Below are positions 15,354 through 22,808 of a DNA stretch of 33,845 bases, piece after piece (the first letter of the stretch is position 1; each line of letters starts with the position of its first letter). A model generated the notes under the pieces. The model was not told where the DNA came from. It searched no databases and was given only the letters and a program-made list of their open reading frames with translations. The position numbers were made by a program, and so were the translations under genes. Source of the DNA: Candidatus Zixiibacteriota bacterium (lineage in GTDB: Bacteria; Zixibacteria; MSB-5A5; DSPP01); the NCBI GenBank assembly GCA_022614805.1, contig JAKEHY010000028.1, positions 1 through 33,845 of the forward strand, written 5' to 3'.

Positions 15354-17759
15354 GTGAATATGGGAATAGAAAAAGAATTTTTGCCGTTCGTCATAAAACC
15401 GGGGCGGTACAGCGACGGGGAACTGGGGAGTCTCAAAAAGGAAACTTCCGGCAAAATCCGGGCGGTGTTGCTCTATCCAGACCTATATGAGTTTGCCATC
15501 TCCTCTTTCGAACACCGGCAGGCGTATGCCATTCTAAACAGCGCTCACAACATCGCCGTCGAGCGGGCTTATCTGCCGGCGCCGGACGGGCAAAAGGTGA
15601 TGAAGGAGAAGAGCGTCCAACTTTTCACCGTGGAGTCCAAACTACCGGTCAAGGACTTCGATTTGATTTTATTCCAGACCGAGCGGAAGCGGGACCATTT
15701 CTTCTTTCCCCGCTTGATGGAGCTGGCCGGGCTTTCTCCGGAACGGGAGAAACGCTCGGGCGGGCCGGCCGCCGTAACTTTCGGCAAAGGCTCCCTCTGG
15801 CCCGGCGGGCTGGGAGTTTTTTTCGACGCCGCGATTCATCTCGAAGGTTTTGCCGCCGCCGTTACGCTTTCCAGAAGCTTGTCCGCTCTGGGTGCGAAGT
15901 TCGACCGGAAGAAATTTTTGAACGGCCTTGAGGGGGCCACGGTTTACGCCGATGGTCAAAGCAAAAAGGGATACCCGGCAGCCTCCCCGCAGGAATATCG
16001 TTCTTATTTCCCCAAGCTTTTGATTCCCACCCTCGACCCGGAAAGCTCTTTTTTAACCATCCGCCTGGACGGGCTCACCGGCGATTTCGACCTCGCCGGC
16101 GCGGCTTCCGATTTGCAAAATCTCGTCACCGTCTCCGGCTTCGACGATGTGCGCTTCGATTTTGCCGGAGGAGAGCCGCCGGTTCCGCTGGAGGCTTTGA
16201 TTTTCCCCCTTTTGGGTTATTTGAACAAAGTTTACGGCAAACTGGATTTTTCCAACCTGAAGCCGGAGCTGTTCACCCCTGATTTGCTGGCGGTTTTGAA
16301 AAAAAGCTCCATTCTGGGAGCCGGCTTCTATCTCGGCTCCGGCGTGGAGCGAGACCGGAAACTTTTGGGGGTCGGGGCTTCCGAGGCTGAAATTCTGGAA
16401 AAGCTCTCGGAGGTTTTGCGGCTTTCCCCCAAACAAGTCAGGCTGTACCTCTACATCGGTTTTCCAAAGGAAACGGACGAGGAGATTGCCGGAACGGCGC
16501 AATTTTTGAACCGGCTGGCCGCGGAGGTGCGACGGGGCTCCGGCCGGACGATGCTGCGAGGGTATCTGGGAGTATTTTCCGGAATCTCCCGCCAGGGATT
16601 GTGGAAGGGGGGGTTGATTGGGCCGGCCGAAGTCACGCGGCGGCAGGAACTCTTGAAGAAACATCTTTCCGCCCGCAATTTGCAATTGCGCTACGAGCCG
16701 CCGGAGCAGATTTTTTTGAACGGGCTGTGGGAGCGGCTGGGGGAGAAGGCCGCCGACTTAATCAGCAGATACGCTTCCCACATTCGGCCGGAAGAGGTGC
16801 CGGATGACGGGGCCGATTACCGGCGGCTCGATTACGTCTTACAGGAAATGGGGACGAGGGCGGAAGAAATACTCGCCTCGGAATTTCCAAGTTTGGAGGA
16901 TTGGGCCTACCTGCTACCCGTCGTCAAAAAAGCGGCGCCGCCGGTCGTTTTCGCGCCGGAAGCGGCCCCGTCCGCCGCTCCGACAGGAACGGAAATACAG
17001 TATGGTCGGAGCCGGCGAAAAATCCGCTTCCATCCGGAAGCTTTGCAAATCCCCAATGCCGTCATCCGTTTTCGCTGGGAAAAAAGGGAGGAGGCCCGCT
17101 TTTGTTCCCATCTGGACGTCATCAAAGTTTTCGAGCGGGCCCTGCGGCGGTCCGGGCTGCCGGCGGCGTATTCGCAGGGATTTCGCCCGCATCTGAAAGT
17201 GGCCTTCGGCCCTCCTTTGCCCCTGGGGCATTTGTCCACGGCGGAATATCTGGACCTCCGGTTCGACCAGCCCTACAGGCAGGAATTTTTTGCCCGTTTC
17301 GCCGCCGCCCTGCCGCCCGGATTTGCGCTCCTTGAAGCCAAACCGATTTTAGCCAAGACCGAATCCCTTTCAGCGACCGTCAACATCGCCCGTTACGAAG
17401 TGCGGCTTTCGACCGAGGTGGATTCCTCCCGCTGCCGGCAGTTTTTGGAGGAAAAGGAAATCTGGGCGGAGCGGACTTCCGAGGGGAAACGGGAAAGAGT
17501 GAACGTGCGTCCCTTCGTGCGCCAGTTGGAGCCGATCCCTCGACAGGCTTCCCTCGACTCCGCTCGGGATGAATCGGGACAAGACGGCCTTGGATTGAAA
17601 ATGGAGCTGGTGATGGCGGGGGGGGATTATGCCCGGCCGGAGGAGGTTCTCGTGGGGATGGGGCTGCCGGAGATGGTGACACAGGAGGCACTTTACATCC
17701 GGCGGGAGCTTTTGATATTCGCCGACGGGCAGCTTATTTCCCCCCACGAGGTGAGTTAG
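15354..17759 (+). CDS. Radical-SAM-like protein (TIGR03960 type) fused to DUF2344, lacking the FeS cysteines
   Basis: The 801-residue product follows the TIGR03960-TIGR03936 fusion layout. Residues about 35-130 resemble the N-terminal cobalamin-binding-like domain (AVLLYPDLYEFAISSFEHR, KDFDLILFQTE). Residues about 230-480 retain radical-SAM barrel features (GGEPP near 270; LYLYIGFPKETDEEI near 364). Residues about 568-790 are DUF2344 (FRWEKREEARFCSHLDVIKVFERALRRSGLP, QGFRPHLKVAFGPPLPLG). The expected CxxxCxxC cluster motif is absent; the first ~570 residues contain no cysteine at all, and the corresponding region reads IRLDGLTGDFDLAG. By family this would be a tRNA/rRNA-linked radical SAM enzyme of unknown reaction; here the enzyme half is probably inactive. 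A dispersed repeat is inserted in frame at 17537-17583. GTG 15354 fits the folded leader; ATG 15360 is the alternative. Confidence 0.82.
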   Translation: MNMGIEKEFLPFVIKPGRYSDGELGSLKKETSGKIRAVLLYPDLYEFAISSFEHRQAYAILNSAHNIAVERAYLPAPDGQKVMKEKSVQLFTVESKLPVKDFDLILFQTERKRDHFFFPRLMELAGLSPEREKRSGGPAAVTFGKGSLWPGGLGVFFDAAIHLEGFAAAVTLSRSLSALGAKFDRKKFLNGLEGATVYADGQSKKGYPAASPQEYRSYFPKLLIPTLDPESSFLTIRLDGLTGDFDLAGAASDLQNLVTVSGFDDVRFDFAGGEPPVPLEALIFPLLGYLNKVYGKLDFSNLKPELFTPDLLAVLKKSSILGAGFYLGSGVERDRKLLGVGASEAEILEKLSEVLRLSPKQVRLYLYIGFPKETDEEIAGTAQFLNRLAAEVRRGSGRTMLRGYLGVFSGISRQGLWKGGLIGPAEVTRRQELLKKHLSARNLQLRYEPPEQIFLNGLWERLGEKAADLISRYASHIRPEEVPDDGADYRRLDYVLQEMGTRAEEILASEFPSLEDWAYLLPVVKKAAPPVVFAPEAAPSAAPTGTEIQYGRSRRKIRFHPEALQIPNAVIRFRWEKREEARFCSHLDVIKVFERALRRSGLPAAYSQGFRPHLKVAFGPPLPLGHLSTAEYLDLRFDQPYRQEFFARFAAALPPGFALLEAKPILAKTESLSATVNIARYEVRLSTEVDSSRCRQFLEEKEIWAERTSEGKRERVNVRPFVRQLEPIPRQASLDSARDESGQDGLGLKMELVMAGGDYARPEEVLVGMGLPEMVTQEALYIRRELLIFADGQLISPHEVS
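17537..17583 (+). repeat. In-frame copy of the dispersed CCCTCGAC...GGGACAAG repeat
   Basis: It lies inside the DUF2344 domain and encodes approximately PRQASLDSARDESGQD. It is nearly identical to the copy at 12814-12860. It falls in a loop region between the conserved NVRPFVRQLE and LKMELVMAGG strands. Confidence 0.85.
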
Positions 17760-17819
17760 ACGAAACCGGCTTTTCCGTCCGAGGCCGCCCAAGCCATCTC
17801 TCCCGCGCGCAAGGCGGCG

Positions 17820-19142
17820 GTGAAAATTCTCTGCGAATGGCTGGAAGTATGCGGGGACCCAAAATCGACCCTGCGCGGAGTTACTGGACTTTCAGCCCAG
17901 GATCGAGCACTCGTTTGGGAACTGGTGGTCGGCACTATCAAGAAAAAGGAGCGACTGGAGCGGTTTTTGCCGCTGCTTTTGGAAAAGGAGAACCCTCCGC
18001 TTGTTTTGAAAGCGATTCTTCTGCTTTCGTTATTTCAACTCGAAGAAAAAAAATGGCCGGAATATGCCGTCGTCAACGAAGCGGTGGGACTGGCAAAAAG
18101 CTTTCGTCTTGGAAAACTGGCCGGCGTGGTGAATGCCTGCCTGCGGAAGTTTTTGCGGGAACGGCCGCCGCTGCAATTTACAGACGCGGTTGACGAGCTG
18201 GCGGGCACCTATTCCTATCCGGAGTGGGTGGTGCAAGAATGGCTCACTTTGTTCGGCCGGGAGAAAACCATCCAGATGCTGGCCTGGGGGAACGGGGCGC
18301 CGCCCCTTTACGTGCGCTTGAACCGGCTGAAAACGGAGGAGGGGGAGTTTTTTTCGTTTCTTTCCAAGCAAAAGTTCGAGTGGAAAAGAAGCGAACGATT
18401 TCTGAATTTTTACAAAATAAAAAAGGAAATTCCGTTGGAAGATTTTGAACTGCTCCGGGAGGGGAAAGGGTACATACAGGACCCTTCCACCTCTCTTGCG
18501 GTGCGTGTACTCGACCCGCATCCAAACGAGGAAATCCTCGACGCCTGCGCCGCGCCGGGGGGGAAGACGGCCTTGATGGCCGAGGCCGGAGCAAAAATCA
18601 CGGCGGTGGAGAAAAGTGCGCGGCGGATGAAAGTTCTTTCCGCCAACCTGAAGAGATTGGGTATAAAGGGGGTCCATCTTATTACCGGCGATTTTTTAAA
18701 CCATCCATTCAAGCAGAATTTCGACCCTTCGACTTCGCTCAGGGTCTCCGACTCCACGAGAAACCGTGGAGCCTTCGACAAGATTCTTCTGGACGTTCCC
18801 TGCACGGGTTTGGGGACGGTCGCCCGCCATCCCGAACTGCGCTGGGAGAAGAAAAAAGAGGATGCCGTCCGCTTGGGTGCGCAGGCGCAGGCGTTTCTGG
18901 AGCGGGCGGCGGGGCTGGTCAAACCGGGGGGGATTATCGTTTATTCCACCTGCACCCTGACGGCGGAGGAGAACTGGGACGTTATCGAAAAATTTTTGAC
19001 GGGCCATCCCGAATTCGAACTGGAGAGCTCGGAAAGGTGGGTCGGAAGGGAATTTTGCGACCGGAGTGGAAACGTGGTTCTCTTGCCGGGAGTGTGTGAG
19101 ACCGACGGGGTATTCGTATGCCGGTTGAGAAGAAGAGTGTAG
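17820..19142 (+). CDS. rsmB: 16S rRNA (cytosine-967 C5) methyltransferase RsmB
   Basis: The 440-residue product has an N-terminal NusB-like helical domain (residues about 1-125) and a C-terminal SAM-dependent m5C methyltransferase domain. Motif I is DACAAPGGKT (about 241-250), motif IV DVPCTGLGTVARHPELRW (about 325-342, conserved PC cysteine) and motif VI YSTCTL (about 375-380, catalytic TC cysteine). An 18-codon repeat-derived insert (18720-18779) lies just before motif IV. The start is uncertain. GTG 17820 has only AAGGCGG upstream and would cut helix 1 (in-frame ISPARKAAVKILCEW continues upstream to the previous stop, with no NTG codon). The downstream recG overlaps by 25 bp. Confidence 0.93.
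   Translation: MKILCEWLEVCGDPKSTLRGVTGLSAQDRALVWELVVGTIKKKERLERFLPLLLEKENPPLVLKAILLLSLFQLEEKKWPEYAVVNEAVGLAKSFRLGKLAGVVNACLRKFLRERPPLQFTDAVDELAGTYSYPEWVVQEWLTLFGREKTIQMLAWGNGAPPLYVRLNRLKTEEGEFFSFLSKQKFEWKRSERFLNFYKIKKEIPLEDFELLREGKGYIQDPSTSLAVRVLDPHPNEEILDACAAPGGKTALMAEAGAKITAVEKSARRMKVLSANLKRLGIKGVHLITGDFLNHPFKQNFDPSTSLRVSDSTRNRGAFDKILLDVPCTGLGTVARHPELRWEKKKEDAVRLGAQAQAFLERAAGLVKPGGIIVYSTCTLTAEENWDVIEKFLTGHPEFELESSERWVGREFCDRSGNVVLLPGVCETDGVFVCRLRRRV
18720..18779 (+). repeat. 54-nt palindromic element inserted in frame in rsmB, flanked by 6-bp direct repeats
   Basis: TTCGAC at 18720-18725 and again at 18774-18779 bound the element, a distance of 54 nt (18 codons). Inside are two inverted repeats: GACCCT/AGGGTC around TCGACTTCGCTC, and CTCCACG/CGTGGAG around AGAAAC. 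It encodes DPSTSLRVSDSTRNRGA between KQNF and FDKILLDVPC; in other RsmB proteins this junction is direct. Confidence 0.85.
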
Positions 19143-21235
19143 CGTTGCCCAAGGCATACGGGCCGGGGAAATTGGAGCTTTTCTCGCCGGTGCAGTATTT
19201 GAAAGGGGTGGGGCCGGAGCGGGCCAAGGCGTTAAATGAGGTGGGCGTGCTCACCGTCGAGGATTTGTTGTATTACCTCCCCCGCCGGTATCTGGACCGC
19301 AGCCGGGTGGTCAAAATCGCCGATTTGAAAGTGGGGGAGGAGGTCACCGTAATCGGCAACGTTCTGGACGTGCGCATCGTCCGGCGCCGAAGTGCGCGCT
19401 TCGTGGTGACTTTGCATGACGGGAGCGGGTATCTGGCTTTGGTCTGGTTCAACGTTCCCTCCTTTTTGCCCAACTACTTCGAGCGGGGGATGGAGGTGGC
19501 GGCCTCCGGCGTGGTTTCCATTTACGGAACTCTGCAAATGACCCATCCCGACTTCGAAATCGTGGGCGACCCGGAGGAGCAGAAATTTATGCACACCGGG
19601 CGGGTGATTCCGCTCTATCCCTCCACGGCCGGGCTGAAAGCGAGGCGGCTGGATTCGCGCGGGATGCGGCGGCTGGTGTTCGACCTGTTGGAAAAACATT
19701 CCGGGCTGGTAATCGATTTCTGGCAGAAACCGGAACTGGAAAAATTGGCTCTGCCGGAACTGAGCTGGGCCTTGAAGCATGTACATTTCCCCGAAACGGT
19801 CGAGGATGCGGAGCGAGCCAGAGGCCGGCTGGCCTTTGACGAGCTTTTCGCCCTCGAGCTGGTTCTTTTGGCGCGGAAACGAAATTTGCAACTGCGGCCG
19901 AAAGAGCGGGTTTTTCGTCCGCCCGGAGGGTTGGTGGAAAAATTTTATTCGATTCTGCCGTTCCAACTGACAGCCGGGCAGAACCAGGCCCTGGCGGAGA
20001 TATTCACCGACATTTTGTCCCCCCATCCGATGAGCCGGCTTTTGCAGGGGGATGTCGGCTCCGGCAAAACCGCCGTGGCGGCGGCGGCGATGGCGTACGC
20101 CGTGGAAAACGGTTCTCAAGCGGTTTTGATGGCGCCGACGGAAGTTCTGGTGGAGCAGCATTACCGCACCCTGTCCGGCTGGTTTTCAAAATTGGAGCTT
20201 CCGCTCGGGCTTTTGACCGGTTCGACCCCGCCGGGAGAGAAGAAGAAACTTCTGGCCGGGCTGGCGGGGGGGGAAGTGATGGCGGCGGTCGGCACGCACG
20301 CCCTTCTGGAACCGACAGTGGAGTTCAAGGACCTCGGATTGGTGGTGGTGGATGAGCAGCACCGTTTCGGCGTTTCCCAGCGGGGGTTGCTCAAGCGGAA
20401 AGGAAAGGAGTCGGAGCTTCTGGCGATGACCGCCACGCCGATTCCCCGCTCGCTGGCTTTGACCGCTTACGGTGATTTGGATATGTCGGTCATCAAAGAA
20501 CTTCCGGCGGGGCGGGCCTCCATCGTCACAGCCTACCGGACGGAGGAGAAGAAACCGGAGATTTGGAATTTCGTCCAAACGGAACTGACGAAAGGACGGC
20601 AGGCGTACGTGGTTTATCCGGTGATTGAGGAATCGGAGAAAAGCGATTTGAAAGCGGCCAAGGCGGAATACGAGAATCTTAAAAAGATTTTTTCGGAGTT
20701 TCCGGCGGGGCTTCTGCACGGACGGCTTTCCGGAAAGGATAAGATTAAAGTGATGGAGGGGTTTTCGTCGGGGCGGTTGAAGCTTCTGGTCGCCACGAGC
20801 GTCGTCGAGGTCGGTCTGGACGTTTCCAATGCAACGCTGATGATTGTCGAGGAAGCGCAAAGGTTCGGCCTGGCCCAGCTGCACCAATTACGGGGGCGGG
20901 TCGGGCGGGGAGCGGAGAAGTCATACTGCATATTGATCTCCCCCGCGAATATTTCTGCCACGGCCCAAGCCCGACTGGAAGCTTTGACCAAAGAACGGGA
21001 CGGGTTCAAAATCGCCGAGCTGGATTTGGAGCTGCGGGGGCCGGGGGAGTTTTTGGGCCTCAAGCAGCACGGCTTTCCGGATTTGAAAATCGCCCGCCTG
21101 GATGATTTCGAGCTGATTCGCCGGGCCCGCCAAAAGGGGGAAGAGGTTTTGTTCGAGAAAGGGGAACCGGTCTCCCGCTTCGCCCATTTGTTGCGCCGCT
21201 GGGGGAAATCGGTTACCTTGCTGGAGACGAGCTAA
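19118..21235 (+). CDS. recG: ATP-dependent DNA helicase RecG
   Basis: The 705-residue product has the family's usual length and order: N-terminal wedge domain with an OB fold (residues about 25-190, starting VQYLKGVGPERAKALNEVGV), Walker A GDVGSGKT (about 311-318), DEQHRFGV (about 412), MTATPIPRSLALTAYGDLD, the VATSVVEVGLDVSNAT motif, and QLRGRVGRGAEKSYC. RecG remodels stalled replication forks and branched recombination intermediates. ATG 19118 lies inside the end of rsmB, so translation is probably coupled. The C-terminus after the helicase core is intact. Confidence 0.97.
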   Translation: MPVEKKSVALPKAYGPGKLELFSPVQYLKGVGPERAKALNEVGVLTVEDLLYYLPRRYLDRSRVVKIADLKVGEEVTVIGNVLDVRIVRRRSARFVVTLHDGSGYLALVWFNVPSFLPNYFERGMEVAASGVVSIYGTLQMTHPDFEIVGDPEEQKFMHTGRVIPLYPSTAGLKARRLDSRGMRRLVFDLLEKHSGLVIDFWQKPELEKLALPELSWALKHVHFPETVEDAERARGRLAFDELFALELVLLARKRNLQLRPKERVFRPPGGLVEKFYSILPFQLTAGQNQALAEIFTDILSPHPMSRLLQGDVGSGKTAVAAAAMAYAVENGSQAVLMAPTEVLVEQHYRTLSGWFSKLELPLGLLTGSTPPGEKKKLLAGLAGGEVMAAVGTHALLEPTVEFKDLGLVVVDEQHRFGVSQRGLLKRKGKESELLAMTATPIPRSLALTAYGDLDMSVIKELPAGRASIVTAYRTEEKKPEIWNFVQTELTKGRQAYVVYPVIEESEKSDLKAAKAEYENLKKIFSEFPAGLLHGRLSGKDKIKVMEGFSSGRLKLLVATSVVEVGLDVSNATLMIVEEAQRFGLAQLHQLRGRVGRGAEKSYCILISPANISATAQARLEALTKERDGFKIAELDLELRGPGEFLGLKQHGFPDLKIARLDDFELIRRARQKGEEVLFEKGEPVSRFAHLLRRWGKSVTLLETS

Positions 21236-21237
21236 AA

Positions 21238-21429
21238 ATGGCCAGCGAGCAGAAGCTGAAGCAAATCATCGCCACAACCGAAAAAGCGGCCCGCGAAATC
21301 CGGGAGCTCATCCCCCGGACGGAGGATTACGACCTGGCGCGGCTTTTGAAAAAAGTGGACGCCGATTTGTCCGACACCCTGCATGATTTGGCGATTGCCC
21401 TGCGGCTTTCCGAAAAAAAGACGGCCTAA
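21238..21429 (+). CDS. Small helical protein of unknown function
   Basis: A 63-residue product starting two bases after the recG stop. It is highly charged and helical (KQIIATTEKAAREIRELI, DLARLLKKVDADLSDTLHDL), with heptad-like Leu/Ile spacing suggesting a short coiled coil or helical hairpin. It has no signal peptide or Cys. It is the last gene of the radical-SAM-like/rsmB/recG cluster. I do not recognise a family. Confidence 0.7.
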   Translation: MASEQKLKQIIATTEKAAREIRELIPRTEDYDLARLLKKVDADLSDTLHDLAIALRLSEKKTA

Positions 21430-21625
21430 CGTCCGTTGATAGAGACCTTGCAGGAAAAGCAGCGGAGGTCTTTAGCCCTCCAGCGGACGAGCAGAACGGG
21501 CTGCCCCTACAGATGCTGACGGAAATAGAAACAAAAATGCCGGGTGCATAGCGGATAATTTTTAGCCGATAGCTTTAAGGACGGAAAGGAAATATAACAT
21601 TCTGGCTAAAACGGTTGAAAAACAG
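21430..21625 (+). other. Spacer with degenerate palindromic repeats before murB
   Basis: It contains GCGGAGGTCTTTAGCCCTCC (21462-21481), a decayed copy of the element at 7664, and GGGCTGCCCCTACA ending near 21511, a decayed CCCCTAC unit. GGAAAGGAAAT near 21585 is the likely ribosome site of murB. I see no clear promoter. Confidence 0.5.
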
Positions 21626-22567
21626 GTGAGAGCCGGCGGGCGGGTTTCCGAATTGAAAGCCCGCCTGCGGGCTGTGCGCGAAGGGGCGTTGCTTTATCCT
21701 TTCACCACGATGAAAGTCGGCGGGCCGGCGGAGTTGTACGTGGAGGCCGACACGTCGCAGAAGTTGGTGGAAGCGGTCATCGCCGCGCGGGAGACGGGGG
21801 TTCCCTATTTCGTGATGGCGGGGGGGAGCAATCTGGTCATCGACGACGCCGGGCTTTCCGGTCTGGTGATTCGCTACACCGCATCGAATCTGGTCGCCGA
21901 CAATTTGACCATCGGCTGCGAAGGAGGACTGGAACTCTGGGCGCTCGTTCAGGAAGCGGCCAACCGGGGCTGGGCCGGGCTGGAAAATTCAGCCGGCATT
22001 CCCGGCTCGGTCGGCGGCGCCGTCTTTGGCAATGCCGGCGCCTTTGGGCATTCCATCGGCGACATTACCGAAAGCGGCATCATTTTGACTCCGGCAAATT
22101 CGCTCGAAACGGTCGGCAACGACTATTTCCGCTTCCGCTACCGGCATTCGTATCTCAAAGAATCGGGGGATATTCTGCTCTCTGTAAAACTAAAGTTCAA
22201 ACCGGGGAATAAAGAAGAGTTGTGGAAAAAGATGAAGGAGATTCTGGCGCTTCGAGCGGAAAAGCACCCCCCCCACGACTGGCCCTGCGCGGGAAGTTTT
22301 TTCAAGAACATTGAAAAGGCGGACGAGCCGTACGGCAAGCTGGCCGCCGGCATTTTGCTGGACAAGGTGGGAGCCAAAAACTTGCGTATCGGCCAAGCCG
22401 GAGTTTATTTCAAGCACGCCAACATCATCGTCAACCACGGCGGGGCGCGCTTTGCGGACATCCGCCGGCTGGCCAACCTGATGCGCCAGAAGGTGCAGGA
22501 GGAGTTCGGGATAACCCTTGAAGAGGAAATACGGTATGTGGATGGATTGGGAAGCAGGTCGGTTTGA
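21626..22567 (+). CDS. murB: UDP-N-acetylenolpyruvoylglucosamine reductase MurB
   Basis: The 313-residue product carries the FAD-binding signatures FTTMKVGGPAELYVEA, MAGGSNLVIDDAGLSG, and GIPGSVGGAVFGNAGAFG, then RYRHSYLK, the substrate loop CAGSFFKN with the catalytic Ser, GAKNLRIGQAGVYFKHANIIVN and the terminal LEEEIRYVDG with the active-site Glu. It catalyses NADPH-dependent reduction of UDP-GlcNAc-enolpyruvate to UDP-MurNAc in peptidoglycan synthesis, in the cytoplasm. GTG 21626 has no good ribosome site, whereas GGAAAGGAAAT ends about 10 bases before in-frame ATT/CTG codons at 21599/21602; the true start may be there, adding LAKTVEKQ. It stands apart from other mur genes. Confidence 0.95.
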   Translation: MRAGGRVSELKARLRAVREGALLYPFTTMKVGGPAELYVEADTSQKLVEAVIAARETGVPYFVMAGGSNLVIDDAGLSGLVIRYTASNLVADNLTIGCEGGLELWALVQEAANRGWAGLENSAGIPGSVGGAVFGNAGAFGHSIGDITESGIILTPANSLETVGNDYFRFRYRHSYLKESGDILLSVKLKFKPGNKEELWKKMKEILALRAEKHPPHDWPCAGSFFKNIEKADEPYGKLAAGILLDKVGAKNLRIGQAGVYFKHANIIVNHGGARFADIRRLANLMRQKVQEEFGITLEEEIRYVDGLGSRSV

Positions 22568-22660
22568 GAATGGAACGGTTTCAGTAACGAACAGTCGACG
22601 ACCCAACCCTTGCTCCTCCCTCCAGGGGTGGGAAAAACAGCGTTTAACTCCAACAAAAGC

Positions 22661-22690
22661 TTGACTTTGGCAGTATCATAGTTAGATTAT
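22661..22690 (+). promoter_or_regulatory. Putative promoter of sprA
   Basis: TTGACT (22661-22666) with GATTAT (22685-22690) at 18 bp, or TAGATT (22683-22688) at 16 bp. It is followed by a GC-rich leader of about 110 bases. Confidence 0.5.
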
Positions 22691-22696
22691 AGGAGC

Positions 22697-22808
22697 GATT
22701 CGGCCCGGCCGCTGGGAGGGGTACAACGGAGGGCCGGGGGAATAACCTTTAGCAAAGGAGGTATTAACTATAGGTAAATAGGTAACGCGTGGTAATACGC
22801 AGCGGGTA
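22697..22808 (+). promoter_or_regulatory. Structured sprA leader with distant Shine-Dalgarno
   Basis: CCCGGCC and GGCCGGG form a stem around GCTGGGAGGGGTACAACGGA (about 22703-22738). CCTTT/AAAGG (22746-22758) forms a second, which includes part of the AAAGGAGG at 22755-22762. GCGT/ACGC near 22787-22800 forms a third. AAAGGAGG is about 46 bases ahead of ATG 22809 and has no NTG at a usable distance. GTG 22789 opens a 6-codon frame ending TAATG on the sprA start. I do not recognise a riboswitch class. Confidence 0.45.

Noticed and set aside
22703-22808. sprA leader considered as a cyclic-di-GMP riboswitch
   Set aside because: The conserved GEMM core bases and tetraloop-receptor pattern are not there, only generic hairpins.
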